7,213 nucleotides of DNA from Cyanobacteriota bacterium (GTDB taxonomy: Bacteria > Cyanobacteriota > Cyanobacteriia > PCC-6307 > Cyanobiaceae). This document shows, in pieces, positions 1 to 7,007 of the stretch. The notes under the pieces are model-generated. The model had not been told where the DNA came from, did no database searches, and saw only the letters and a list, made by a program, of their open reading frames with translations. The first letter of the stretch is position 1; every line of letters starts with the position of its first letter. The position numbers and the translations under genes were made by a program. The stretch is taken from assembly GCA_947463165.1 (NCBI GenBank), contig CANHSW010000104.1, forward strand, positions 1 through 7,213, read 5' to 3'.

Positions 1-1810
1 CGGAGGCCGGGTCGCTGGCCGCCTGGTCCGCATCCCCCTGCGGTTGCTCCTGGGCGGTGGGCCGATCCCGGCCGATCAAACGGCCGATCAGGCGATCCGC
101 CAGGGCTGATTTCGTTAGTGCTGGCTCAGAAAGTTCTGGCTGGGAAAATTCTGGTTCAGCTACAGCTGGGTCGATTTGTGATGGCACGGCTTGGCCAGCA
201 GCTGGCGCAGCATTTATTTGAGCCGGGTTGACTATATCTGCGCCAGTACCCGCATCGGCATCAGCACCAGCATCAACATCTGCATTCGTGCCTGCATATG
301 TATCGGCATCGGCTGCATCGGCATCGGCATCGGCATCGGCATCGACTACATCATTACCCGCTGTATTGACATCGGCAGCTTCATGGGGCCTGGCCTGGCT
401 GGGTTCGGGCCGGCTGGCTCGTGGAGCGCTTTCGCCAGGAGGAATGGCATTTGTCGTGATCGACTCAGACTGCTCTGTATTGGCGCTGGCCGTGGTAATG
501 GCATTGGTAGTGGCATTGGCATTAGTACTGGTACTGGCATCAAAAAAGTCCGCTAAATCTTCCTCCGCCCCCAGCGGGTCTGCGAGAGTTGCTTCGGCAT
601 CAGCCGTTGCGCTATCTACTGTTACAGCCTTTACTTTGGCAGCCTCTACTTTTGCGGCTTCTGCTGTTGGAGTATCTGCTGTTGCGGTCTCCGCTTTTGC
701 GGCCCCTGCGTTTGCGGTATCTGCGTTAGCGGCCCCGGCTAGCCCACCCTTGGCTGCATCGACCGGAGGGGAATTTTGATCAGCCACTGCTCCCGGCTTC
801 GCCAAGGGCTCTTCGGCCCTCGCGGCGGCATTTTTTGGCGCAGCGGGGCGCTTGGCTGGCGCCAAAGCCTCTGATGGGATCTGCCCCAAATAAACCGCCA
901 GCTCCTGGCTGCTGAGCCGCGCCCCCAGCCAGCGGGGAGGTGGACCGCCGGCCAGGATTACCTGGCGCACCAAACTGTTATATGGGGGATTGAGCGGTTC
1001 GCCCCGGCCATCCACTAATTCCAATTGCAGGGCGTTGCTGCCCTGGTGCCAGCCCCGCAGCCACAGGGGGGCATTTTGATCCACCAAAAAGCTGTCGCCA
1101 TTAATGCTCACCCGCAGCCGCCAGCTGTCATCGCCCTGCCGCAGATGTTGCAGGGGGGCGTCGTAAAGCAACCAATCCAGCAGCAAAGGTTCACCGCCGC
1201 CCAATTCAGCTGGACTAACAGCAATCAATTCGGGGCTGCCTGGCGCCGGTAGGGATAGGGGATTAGCGACCACCGAGTGCAGCCGCAGCCTGGCCGTGGC
1301 GCCCGGATCCTTCACCGCTTCCCCCCAGGGCAGGGCGGCGTAGGCGGTGATCCGATGGCTGCCCGGCGCCAGGGGCGGCAGGTTCACCAGCAACTGATCG
1401 CCTGGGCCACTGGACAGGTGATCGCTGATACGCAGCGGCGGTTGGTCGTCAATTTGCACCGCCAGATGGGGGCCGATGCCCAGGGGGCCGGCAGCCACCA
1501 GCGGCCAGTCGCTCAGCCTCATGCGCAACTGCCAGTCACCGCCAGCCAAGAGGCTGTCGGCAGTTGGCGCCTCGATCTGCAGCTGGGGCGAACGCTCGGC
1601 CAGGGCCGCCGCCAATTGCTGCACGGCCGGCGGCGGCGACACCTCCTGGAGGCGGCCGGCCGGGGCCGTGGTGGCCAACAGCTCGGAATTGGCGGCCGGC
1701 TCGCTGGCGCGGCAACCGCCGATCACCAGCAAGCAGACCCCGAGCAAAGCGCTCAGCAGCCAGGGGATCAAGGCTGGGGATCGGCCATTTCGCCGGCCCC
1801 CCAGCGGCAC
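1..1810 (-). CDS. Putative lipoprotein with two beta-rich modules and a long repeat-rich tail; 3' end outside window
   Basis: The reverse strand is open without a stop from the TAG at 1922-1924 to the left edge, giving 603 codons from the chosen start; the C-terminus is missing. I do not recognise the family. From GTG at 1810 the N-terminus is a classic lipoprotein signal: basic MPLGGRRNGR, hydrophobic ALIPWLLSALLGVCLLV, then IGGC with the lipidated Cys at residue 33. So it is probably exported and membrane-anchored. Residues about 85-184 and 205-285 look like two related beta-sandwich modules (V-x-I-[DN] strand, a loop, then L-x-x-G-x-[HN] and another strand). From about residue 325 the chain is low complexity, rich in Ala, Asp, Thr, Asn and Pro, with ten 5-residue repeats (358-407) and an Asp-Ala array (490-525), then a short basic segment, DRLIGRLIGRDRP (572-584). 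No in-frame ATG exists near the start. GTG at 1885 would add 25 residues before the signal, and TTG at 1771 would remove its basic part. It is transcribed away from psaA. Function is unknown; the reading frame is secure, the start is not. Confidence 0.85.
   Translation of the reverse strand, partial: MPLGGRRNGRSPALIPWLLSALLGVCLLVIGGCRASEPAANSELLATTAPAGRLQEVSPPPAVQQLAAALAERSPQLQIEAPTADSLLAGGDWQLRMRLSDWPLVAAGPLGIGPHLAVQIDDQPPLRISDHLSSGPGDQLLVNLPPLAPGSHRITAYAALPWGEAVKDPGATARLRLHSVVANPLSLPAPGSPELIAVSPAELGGGEPLLLDWLLYDAPLQHLRQGDDSWRLRVSINGDSFLVDQNAPLWLRGWHQGSNALQLELVDGRGEPLNPPYNSLVRQVILAGGPPPRWLGARLSSQELAVYLGQIPSEALAPAKRPAAPKNAAARAEEPLAKPGAVADQNSPPVDAAKGGLAGAANADTANAGAAKAETATADTPTAEAAKVEAAKVKAVTVDSATADAEATLADPLGAEEDLADFFDASTSTNANATTNAITTASANTEQSESITTNAIPPGESAPRASRPEPSQARPHEAADVNTAGNDVVDADADADADAADADTYAGTNADVDAGADADAGTGADIVNPAQINAAPAAGQAVPSQIDPAVAEPEFSQPELSEPALTKSALADRLIGRLIGRDRPTAQEQPQGDADQAASDPAS
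236..343 (-). other. Asp/Ala-rich segment of the lipoprotein tail
   Basis: Residues 490-525 of the lipoprotein contain 12 Asp and 14 Ala in 36 residues, mostly at alternating positions, with a few Gly, Thr, Val, Asn and one Tyr. The segment is strongly negative and is probably disordered. It lacks the regular Gly and Glu positions of EF-hand or dockerin loops, so calcium binding cannot be claimed. Confidence 0.7.
304..342 (-). repeat. 6-bp tandem repeat (GATGCC) encoding Asp-Ala
   Basis: On the plus strand the unit CGGCAT occurs at 304-309 and then four times head to tail at 319-342, separated by a 9-base variant. In the lipoprotein frame this gives alternating Asp-Ala, with nearly every Asp as GAT and Ala as GCC. 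The identical codons suggest expansion by replication slippage, which in 6-base steps would keep the reading frame. Confidence 0.85.
590..739 (-). repeat. Ten tandem 15-bp repeats encoding a 5-residue motif
   Basis: Read on the minus strand in the lipoprotein frame, 150 bases divide exactly into ten units of 15. Each encodes about [AV]-[DEGK]-[TAS]-[AVP]-[KTN]; examples are AETAT, AEAAK, VEAAK and VDSAT. The last unit (ADAEA) is the most divergent. Units are similar at the DNA level, with GCA or GTA as the usual first codon, but not identical. A pattern of this kind suggests an extended spacer or stalk, which is inference. Confidence 0.8.
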
Positions 1811-1822
1811 TGTTTTGCTGCA

Positions 1823-1860
1823 GGCCGGAATGGCGGCCTGAATGGGGGCCGGAATGGCGG
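1823..1860. repeat. 14-bp direct repeat at the 5' end of the lipoprotein frame
   Basis: GGCCGGAATGGCGG occurs at 1823-1836 and again at 1847-1860. In the lipoprotein frame the two copies encode AIPA repeats. They lie upstream of the preferred GTG start at 1810, so they are either leader sequence or part of a longer N-terminus. Confidence 0.75.
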
Positions 1861-2071
1861 TTTCAGTGGCGGTCTCGATGCTCACTCCTCGCCCGGGGCC
1901 GGGGGTGCTGGCTTCATTCTGCTAGCAAGCCCAGATAGCCATGGCCTGTTTATTTCATCTGGTAATTGCGAATATTTGCTGTTAATCAGCCTTCATAAAG
2001 ATGCCTTCTCAATCTGCGTGTGTGCGTCCGGCAAACCCCAGTGGTGGTCTGGCTTGCGCCGGGGTTGAACC

Positions 2072-2079
2072 TTTGTAAC
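2072..2079 (-). promoter_or_regulatory. HLR1-like half-site (possible RpaB binding)
   Basis: The minus strand reads GTTACAAA, an exact match to one unit of the cyanobacterial HLR1 motif, [GT]TTACA[AT][AT], bound by the response regulator RpaB. It lies at about -50 to -43 relative to a start near 2122, the zone where RpaB is known to activate photosystem I genes. The second unit expected after two bases is poor (TTCAACCC), so this is a half-site at best. Confidence 0.3.
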
Positions 2080-2089
2080 TCCAGCCCCA

Positions 2090-2110
2090 AAGGGCTTGAA
2101 CATGGCCCTT
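2090..2110. promoter_or_regulatory. Inverted repeat touching the -10 box
   Basis: AAGGGC at 2090-2095 and GCCCTT at 2105-2110 form a perfect 6-bp dyad separated by nine bases. Its right arm shares one base with TATACT and its left arm covers the expected -35 position. The placement suits an operator, but I recognise no regulator for it. Confidence 0.3.
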
Positions 2111-2115
2111 ATACT
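2110..2115 (+). promoter_or_regulatory. Candidate -10 box of the psaAB promoter
   Basis: TATACT matches five of six bases of TATAAT. It would start transcription near 2122 and give a psaA leader of about 180 bases. No good -35 hexamer lies at the normal distance (CCAAAG with a 17-base spacer), so the promoter, if real, probably depends on an activator. TTGAAC at 2065-2070 and at 2096-2101 are badly spaced. Confidence 0.4.
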
Positions 2116-2134
2116 TCGGCCAGCGGTCCCCTAC

Positions 2135-2154
2135 CTGGGGCCCCAAAGCCCCAG
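2135..2154 (+). other. Stem-loop near the predicted 5' end of the psaA leader
   Basis: CTGGGG (2135-2140) pairs with CCCCAG (2149-2154) around an eight-base loop. The overlapping TGGGGCCCCA (2136-2145) is itself a perfect palindrome, so two pairings compete. If transcription starts near 2122, this would be a 5' end structure able to affect mRNA stability. Confidence 0.35.
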
Positions 2155-2287
2155 TTGTGGCAAGCGGTTTCGCGGTTCCGCGGCGCCCCTTCCCGCTGGT
2201 GACCATGGCCGTGGCGCCGGTTTCGACCGTCTCCCTCCATGGGGCCCACACAACCAGGGGTGGACCTCCACCTCGACTCCGTCCCTC

Positions 2288-2293
2288 GAGGAA
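2288..2293 (+). promoter_or_regulatory. Ribosome binding site of psaA
   Basis: GAGGAA ends seven bases before the ATG at 2301 and supports that start over the in-frame upstream GTG at 2157 and ATG at 2205. The site can be hidden in a small hairpin: TCGAG (2286-2290) pairs with CTCGA (2297-2301), which includes the first base of the start codon. Confidence 0.75.
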
Positions 2294-2300
2294 CCTCTCG

Positions 2301-4604
2301 ATGACCATCAGCCCACCAGAGCGTGGGGAGAAGGCGAAGGTTGTAGTTGACCGGAACCCCGTTCCGGCCACCTTCGAGCTGTTCGGCAAGCCCGGACACT
2401 TCGATCGCAGCCTCGCCAAAGGTCCCAAAACCACCACTTGGGTTTGGAACCTCCACGCCAACGCTCACGATTTCGACAGTCACACGAGCGACCTTGAAGA
2501 GGTCTCTCGCAAGATCTTCTCTGCTCACTTCGGCCACCTGGCCGTCATCTTCATCTGGCTGAGCGGTGCCTTCTTCCATGGCGCCCGCTTCTCCAACTAC
2601 TCCGGCTGGTTGGCCGATCCCCTGCACGTCAAGCCTTCGGCTCAGGTGGTTTGGCCAATCTTTGGCCAGGAGATCCTCAATGGCGATGTGGGTGGCGGAT
2701 TCCACGGAATTCAGATCACCTCTGGTCTCTTCCACGTCTGGAGAGCCTGGGGTTTCACCAACGAAACCCAGCTGCTAGCCACCGCCATCGGTGCGCTGGT
2801 AATGGCCGGCCTGATGCTCAATGCCGGCGTTTTCCACTACCACAAAGCTGCTCCGAAGCTGGAGTGGTTCCAGAACGTTGAGTCGATGCTCAACCACCAC
2901 CTGGCGGGTCTGCTGGGTCTGGGATCGCTCTCTTGGACAGGACACCTTCTGCATGTGTCCCTGCCCACCAACCAGCTTCTCGATGCCATCGACGCAGGCA
3001 AGCCCCTGGCGCTGAACGGCAAGGCGATTGCTTCTGTGGCCGATATCCCGCTGCCCCACGAGTTCTTCAACCAAGACCTCCTGGCCCAGCTGTTCCCAGG
3101 TTTCGGAGCGGGCACCGGTGCCTTCTTCTCCGGCAACTGGGCTGCCTACGGCGATTTCCTCACCTTTAAAGGTGGGCTGAATCCCGTTACCGGCAGCCTA
3201 TGGATGACAGACATCGCCCATCACCACCTGGCGATTGCGGTGCTGTTCATCGTGGCCGGTCACATGTACCGCACCAACTGGGGCATTGGCCACAGCATCA
3301 AGGAGATCCTGGAAGGCCAGAAGGGCGATCCCCTGCTCTTCCCCGCACCCAAGGGTCACGACGGCCTGTTTGAGTTCATGACCACCAGCTGGCATGCCCA
3401 GCTCGCCGTGAACCTGGCTCTGCTCGGCTCCTTGACCATCATCGTGGCGCATCACATGTATGCGATGCCCCCCTATCCCTATATCGGGATTGATTACCCC
3501 ACCCAGCTGTCCATTTTCACCCACCACGTGTGGATTGGCGGCTTCTTGATTGTCGGTGCCGGTGCCCACGCCGCCATCGCCATGATCCGCGATTACGACC
3601 CCGCCAAGCACATCGACAACGTGCTGGATCGGGTGCTCAAGGCTCGCGACGCTCTGATCAGCCACCTCAACTGGGTGTGCATTTGGCTGGGCTTCCACAG
3701 CTTCGGCCTCTATATCCACAACGACACCATGCGTGCCCTGGGTCGCCCCCAGGACATGTTCAGTGACTCGGCCATTGCGCTGAAGCCTATCTTCGCCCAA
3801 TGGATCCAAGGCCTGCACGCCGCCGCCGCTGGTAACACCGCTCCCAATGCCCTCGCCGGCGTTAGCGAAGTGTTCAATGGCGCCGTCGTAGCCGTTGGTG
3901 GCAAGGTGGCCGCCGGTCCGATCCCCCTGGGAACGGCCGACTTCATGGTCCACCACATCCACGCCTTCACGATCCACGTCACCGTGCTGATCCTGCTGAA
4001 GGGCGTGCTCTATGCGCGTAGCTCCCGCCTCGTTCCCGACAAGGCGAACCTGGGCTTCCGCTTCCCCTGCGACGGCCCCGGCCGTGGCGGTACCTGCCAG
4101 GTTTCAGCTTGGGACCACGTGTTCCTGGGTCTGTTCTGGATGTACAACTCCCTGTCGATTGTTATCTTCCACTTCTCCTGGAAGATGCAGAGCGACGTGT
4201 GGGGAACCGTCAATGCTGACGGCTCCGTTTCCCACATCACCAATGGCAATTTCGCCCAGAGCGCCATCACCATCAATGGTTGGCTGCGTGACTTCCTGTG
4301 GGCGCAAGCCGCACAGGTTATCAACAGCTACGGCTCGAGCTCCAGTGCCTATGGCCTGATGTTCCTGGGTGCCCACTTCGTATGGGCTTTCAGCCTGATG
4401 TTCCTGTTCAGCGGCCGCGGCTACTGGCAAGAACTGATCGAGTCCATTGTCTGGGCTCACAACAAGCTGAAGGTGGCGCCGGCTATCCAACCCCGTGCGC
4501 TTTCCATCACCCAGGGCCGTGCCGTCGGTGTCGCCCATTACCTTTTGGGCGGTATCGCGACCACTTGGTCCTTCTTCTTGGCCCGCATTATTGCGGTCGG
4601 CTGA
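2301..4604 (+). CDS. psaA: Photosystem I P700 chlorophyll a apoprotein A1 (PsaA)
   Basis: A 767-residue thylakoid membrane protein. It pairs with PsaB to bind P700, most core antenna chlorophylls, the A0 and A1 acceptors and, jointly, the FX cluster; light-driven electrons pass from plastocyanin or cytochrome c6 towards ferredoxin. PsaA is normally about 750-770 residues with 11 membrane helices, so it is complete. FX ligands are Cys590 and Cys599 in [10 protein letters not shown]. By alignment to known PsaA, His692 is the P700 axial ligand, Met700 the A0 ligand, Trp709 stacks on phylloquinone, Thr755 is the P700 hydrogen-bond donor and Trp667 is the lumenal donor-docking Trp. The start at 2301 gives the family N-terminus MTISPPERG and has a Shine-Dalgarno. 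psaB follows after 19 bases. No frameshift or missing ligand is seen. The N-terminal 20 or so residues and the lumenal segment around residues 225-260 are the parts that look most variable. Confidence 0.99.
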   Translation: MTISPPERGEKAKVVVDRNPVPATFELFGKPGHFDRSLAKGPKTTTWVWNLHANAHDFDSHTSDLEEVSRKIFSAHFGHLAVIFIWLSGAFFHGARFSNYSGWLADPLHVKPSAQVVWPIFGQEILNGDVGGGFHGIQITSGLFHVWRAWGFTNETQLLATAIGALVMAGLMLNAGVFHYHKAAPKLEWFQNVESMLNHHLAGLLGLGSLSWTGHLLHVSLPTNQLLDAIDAGKPLALNGKAIASVADIPLPHEFFNQDLLAQLFPGFGAGTGAFFSGNWAAYGDFLTFKGGLNPVTGSLWMTDIAHHHLAIAVLFIVAGHMYRTNWGIGHSIKEILEGQKGDPLLFPAPKGHDGLFEFMTTSWHAQLAVNLALLGSLTIIVAHHMYAMPPYPYIGIDYPTQLSIFTHHVWIGGFLIVGAGAHAAIAMIRDYDPAKHIDNVLDRVLKARDALISHLNWVCIWLGFHSFGLYIHNDTMRALGRPQDMFSDSAIALKPIFAQWIQGLHAAAAGNTAPNALAGVSEVFNGAVVAVGGKVAAGPIPLGTADFMVHHIHAFTIHVTVLILLKGVLYARSSRLVPDKANLGFRFPCDGPGRGGTCQVSAWDHVFLGLFWMYNSLSIVIFHFSWKMQSDVWGTVNADGSVSHITNGNFAQSAITINGWLRDFLWAQAAQVINSYGSSSSAYGLMFLGAHFVWAFSLMFLFSGRGYWQELIESIVWAHNKLKVAPAIQPRALSITQGRAVGVAHYLLGGIATTWSFFLARIIAVG

Positions 4605-4623
4605 CCTTACCTGACCTTTCCCA

Positions 4624-6831
4624 ATGGCAACGAAATTTCCTTCGTTCAGCCAGGGTCTGGCACAGGACCCGACAACCCGCCGAATCTGGTACGGCATTGC
4701 TACGGCTCACGACTTCGAGAGCCACGACGGCATGACCGAGGAGCGGCTTTACCAAAAGCTGTTCTCCACCCACTTCGGACACCTGGCCATCATTGGCCTC
4801 TGGGTTTCGGGCAACCTGTTCCATATCGCCTGGCAGGGCAACTTTGAGCAGTGGGTCGCCGATCCTCTGCACATCCGTCCCATCGCTCACGCGATCTGGG
4901 ATCCCCACTTCGGTCAGGGCGCTATTGCCGCCTTCACCCAAGCGGGCGCTTCCTCCCCTGTGAACATCGCCTATTCCGGTCTGTACCATTGGTGGTACAC
5001 GATTGGTATGCGTACCAACGCCGAGCTGTACCAGGGTTCCATCTTCATGATGATCCTGTCGGCTTGGGCCCTGTTCGCCGGCTGGCTCCACCTTCAGCCC
5101 AAGTTCCGGCCTTCCCTGGCCTGGTTCAAAAACGCTGAATCCCGTCTGAACCACCACCTGGCAGTTCTGTTCGGCTTCAGTTCAATTGCCTGGACCGGTC
5201 ACCTGGTCCACGTCGCCATCCCCGAGTCGCGCGGTCAGCACGTCGGTTGGGACAACTTCCTCTCCGTACTGCCCCACCCCGCAGGTCTGGCGCCTTTCTT
5301 CACCGGCAATTGGGGCGTTTACGCCCAGAACCCTGATAGCGCCTATCAGGTGTTCAACAGCACCGAAGGCTCTGGCACCGCGATTCTCACCTTCCTGGGT
5401 GGCTTCCATCCCCAGACCGAGGCGCTCTGGCTCACCGACATCGCCCACCACCACCTGGCGATCGGTTGCATCTTCGTGATCGCTGGCCACATGTACCGGA
5501 CCAACTTCGGTATTGGCCACTCGATCCGCGAGATCCTTGATGCCCACAATCCCCCCAAGGGCACCCCTGGTGACTTGGGCGCAGGCCACAAGGGCCTCTA
5601 CGACACCATCAACAATTCGCTGCACTTCCAACTCGGTCTGGCCCTGGCCAGCCTGGGCGTTGTGACCAGCTTGGTGGCCCAGCACATGTATGCGTTGCCT
5701 TCCTATGCGTTCATCGCTAAGGACTACACAACGCAGGCTGCGCTTTACACCCACCACCAGTACATCGCCATCTTCCTGATGTGCGGTGCCTTCGCCCACG
5801 GTGCGATCTTCTTCATTCGTGATTACGACCCCGAGGCCAACAAGAACAACGTTCTTGGCCGGATGCTCGAGCACAAAGAAGCGATCATCAGCCACCTGAG
5901 CTGGGTGTCCCTGTTCCTCGGTTTCCACACCCTGGGCCTATACGTCCACAACGACGTCGTAGTTGCCTTCGGTACCCCCGAGAAGCAGATCCTGGTGGAG
6001 CCCGTCTTTGCCCAATTCGTTCAAGCCGCTTCCGGTAAGGCGATGTACGGCATGGATGTACTGCTCTCCAACGCCGGTAGCGCCGCCAGCACCACCGGTG
6101 CCGCCTACCTGCCCGGCTGGATGGATGCCATCAACGGCAGCAGCGACCTGTTCCTGCCCATCGGCCCTGGCGACTTCCTGGTGCACCACGCCATCGCGCT
6201 TGGTCTGCACACCACCACTTTGATCCTGGTCAAGGGTGCTCTGGATGCCCGGGGTTCCAAGCTGATGCCCGATAAAAAGGACTTCGGCTACTCCTTCCCC
6301 TGCGACGGCCCCGGCCGTGGCGGCACCTGCGACATCTCGGCCTGGGATGCCTTCTACCTGTCGGTTTTCTGGGCGCTCAACACCGTCGGTTGGGTCACCT
6401 TCTACTGGCACTGGAAGCACCTCGCCATCTGGCAGGGCAACGTGGCTCAGTTCAACGAATCCAGCACCTATCTGATGGGCTGGTTCCGCGATTACCTGTG
6501 GCTGAACAGCTCCCAGCTGATCAATGGCTACAACCCCTTCGGCTCCAACAACCTCGCCGTTTGGTCTTGGATGTTCCTGTTTGGCCACCTGGTGTGGGCA
6601 ACCGGCTTCATGTTCCTGATCTCCTGGCGTGGTTACTGGCAGGAGCTGATCGAAACCATCGTCTGGGCTCACCAGCGCACCCCGCTCGCCAACTTGGTGG
6701 GCTGGCGTGACAAGCCTGTGGCTCTCTCGATTGTGCAAGCACGCGTAGTTGGTTTGGCCCATTTCACAATTGGCTACATCCTTACCTACGCTGCTTTCCT
6801 GATCGCTTCCACCTCCGGCAAGTTCGGCTGA
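4624..6831 (+). CDS. psaB: Photosystem I P700 chlorophyll a apoprotein A2 (PsaB)
   Basis: The 735-residue partner of PsaA in the photosystem I reaction centre, an 11-helix thylakoid membrane protein; the family is usually about 733-750 residues, so it is full length. It starts with the typical [18 protein letters not shown] ligands are Cys560 and Cys569 in [10 protein letters not shown]. By alignment, His655 is the P700 axial ligand, Met663 the A0 ligand, Trp672 stacks on phylloquinone, and Trp626 in YLWLNSSQ is the lumenal Trp that docks the electron donor. It is the second gene of the operon, and the gap after psaA (CCTTACCTGACCTTTCCCA) has no Shine-Dalgarno, so initiation probably relies on coupling to psaA translation or on an unstructured start. 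A terminator follows 35 bases after the stop. No damage or odd codon use is visible. Paralogy with psaA is plain, including 30 identical bases at the FX loop. Confidence 0.99.
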   Translation: MATKFPSFSQGLAQDPTTRRIWYGIATAHDFESHDGMTEERLYQKLFSTHFGHLAIIGLWVSGNLFHIAWQGNFEQWVADPLHIRPIAHAIWDPHFGQGAIAAFTQAGASSPVNIAYSGLYHWWYTIGMRTNAELYQGSIFMMILSAWALFAGWLHLQPKFRPSLAWFKNAESRLNHHLAVLFGFSSIAWTGHLVHVAIPESRGQHVGWDNFLSVLPHPAGLAPFFTGNWGVYAQNPDSAYQVFNSTEGSGTAILTFLGGFHPQTEALWLTDIAHHHLAIGCIFVIAGHMYRTNFGIGHSIREILDAHNPPKGTPGDLGAGHKGLYDTINNSLHFQLGLALASLGVVTSLVAQHMYALPSYAFIAKDYTTQAALYTHHQYIAIFLMCGAFAHGAIFFIRDYDPEANKNNVLGRMLEHKEAIISHLSWVSLFLGFHTLGLYVHNDVVVAFGTPEKQILVEPVFAQFVQAASGKAMYGMDVLLSNAGSAASTTGAAYLPGWMDAINGSSDLFLPIGPGDFLVHHAIALGLHTTTLILVKGALDARGSKLMPDKKDFGYSFPCDGPGRGGTCDISAWDAFYLSVFWALNTVGWVTFYWHWKHLAIWQGNVAQFNESSTYLMGWFRDYLWLNSSQLINGYNPFGSNNLAVWSWMFLFGHLVWATGFMFLISWRGYWQELIETIVWAHQRTPLANLVGWRDKPVALSIVQARVVGLAHFTIGYILTYAAFLIASTSGKFG

Positions 6832-6845
6832 TCCTCAGCTCCTTG

Positions 6846-6860
6846 CCCTCACCTTGAGGG
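6846..6860 (+). other. Short hairpin ahead of the psaB terminator
   Basis: CCCTCA (6846-6851) and TGAGGG (6855-6860) form a perfect 6-bp stem with a three-base loop. It lies 14 bases after the psaB stop and six bases before the terminator stem. It has no U-run of its own, so it is more likely a 3' end stabilising structure than a separate terminator. Confidence 0.5.
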
Positions 6861-6866
6861 ACCCCT

Positions 6867-6893
6867 AACCCCCGGCACAGCCGGGGGTTTTTT
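6867..6893 (+). terminator. Intrinsic terminator of psaAB
   Basis: CCCCCGGC (6869-6876) pairs with GCCGGGGG (6880-6887) around the loop ACA, with two more A-T pairs outside, and six T follow at 6888-6893. This is a textbook Rho-independent terminator and marks the end of the operon. The outer AA on the left arm gives only a very short U-run in the other direction, so use for leftward transcripts is doubtful. Confidence 0.93.
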
Positions 6894-6981
6894 AATTGCC
6901 TTTTAAGCCACAGCAATAATTGGCAACGATTACGGCATTTGCTCTGGCGGGGAACGGCCGGCGCGGGCCAGAGGAGATGGC

Positions 6982-7007
6982 AGAGCCTGAGCGGCTGATT
7001 AGGCTCT
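6982..7007. other. Hairpin at the end of the right-edge frame
   Basis: AGAGCCT (6982-6988) and AGGCTCT (7001-7007) form a perfect 7-bp stem, extendable by an A-T and a G-T pair, with a loop of about eight bases. It overlaps the stop of the possible leftward gene. No U-run follows on either strand, so it is not a standard terminator. Confidence 0.4.

Larger units (their letters stand above)
1886..2300. other. Divergent intergenic region between the lipoprotein gene and psaA
   Basis: These 415 bases hold no credible gene. An AT-richer island at about 1930-2000 is the likely place for the leftward promoter, but I find no convincing -35/-10 pair there. The part from about 2060 to 2116 holds the best rightward promoter elements, and about 2120-2300 would be the psaA leader, GC-rich with several short dyads. 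The frame that extends psaA upstream to 2157 is open but does not look like PsaA sequence. Confidence 0.6.

Noticed and set aside
236..343. Asp-rich array as a calcium-binding repeat domain
   Set aside because: There is no regular DxDxDG loop, no Glu at the end of a 12-residue loop and no GGxGxD pattern, so acidic disorder is the simpler reading.
304..739. CRISPR array
   Set aside because: The repeats are short (6 and 15 bases), adjoin without spacers and keep the reading frame of one gene.
228..779. Plus-strand frame of 183 codons rich in Ala-Ser repeats
   Set aside because: It is the antisense shadow of the Asp-Ala and 5-residue repeats. The opposite frame is open far longer and has a signal peptide and a globular domain.
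1277..2068. Plus-strand frame of 263 codons
   Set aside because: Its composition (Gln, Arg and Gly rich) is typical of an antisense frame in GC-rich DNA. It overlaps the lipoprotein gene and runs into the promoter region.
2157..2300. In-frame N-terminal extension of PsaA from GTG 2157 or ATG 2205
   Set aside because: The 48 extra residues do not resemble PsaA. The ATG at 2301 gives the family N-terminus and has a Shine-Dalgarno at proper spacing.
3198..3977. Minus-strand frame of 259 codons inside psaA
   Set aside because: It is a shadow in antisense of a highly conserved gene, with His/Val/Gly-rich composition. The same applies to the long minus frames inside psaB at 5182-5928 and 5938-6762.
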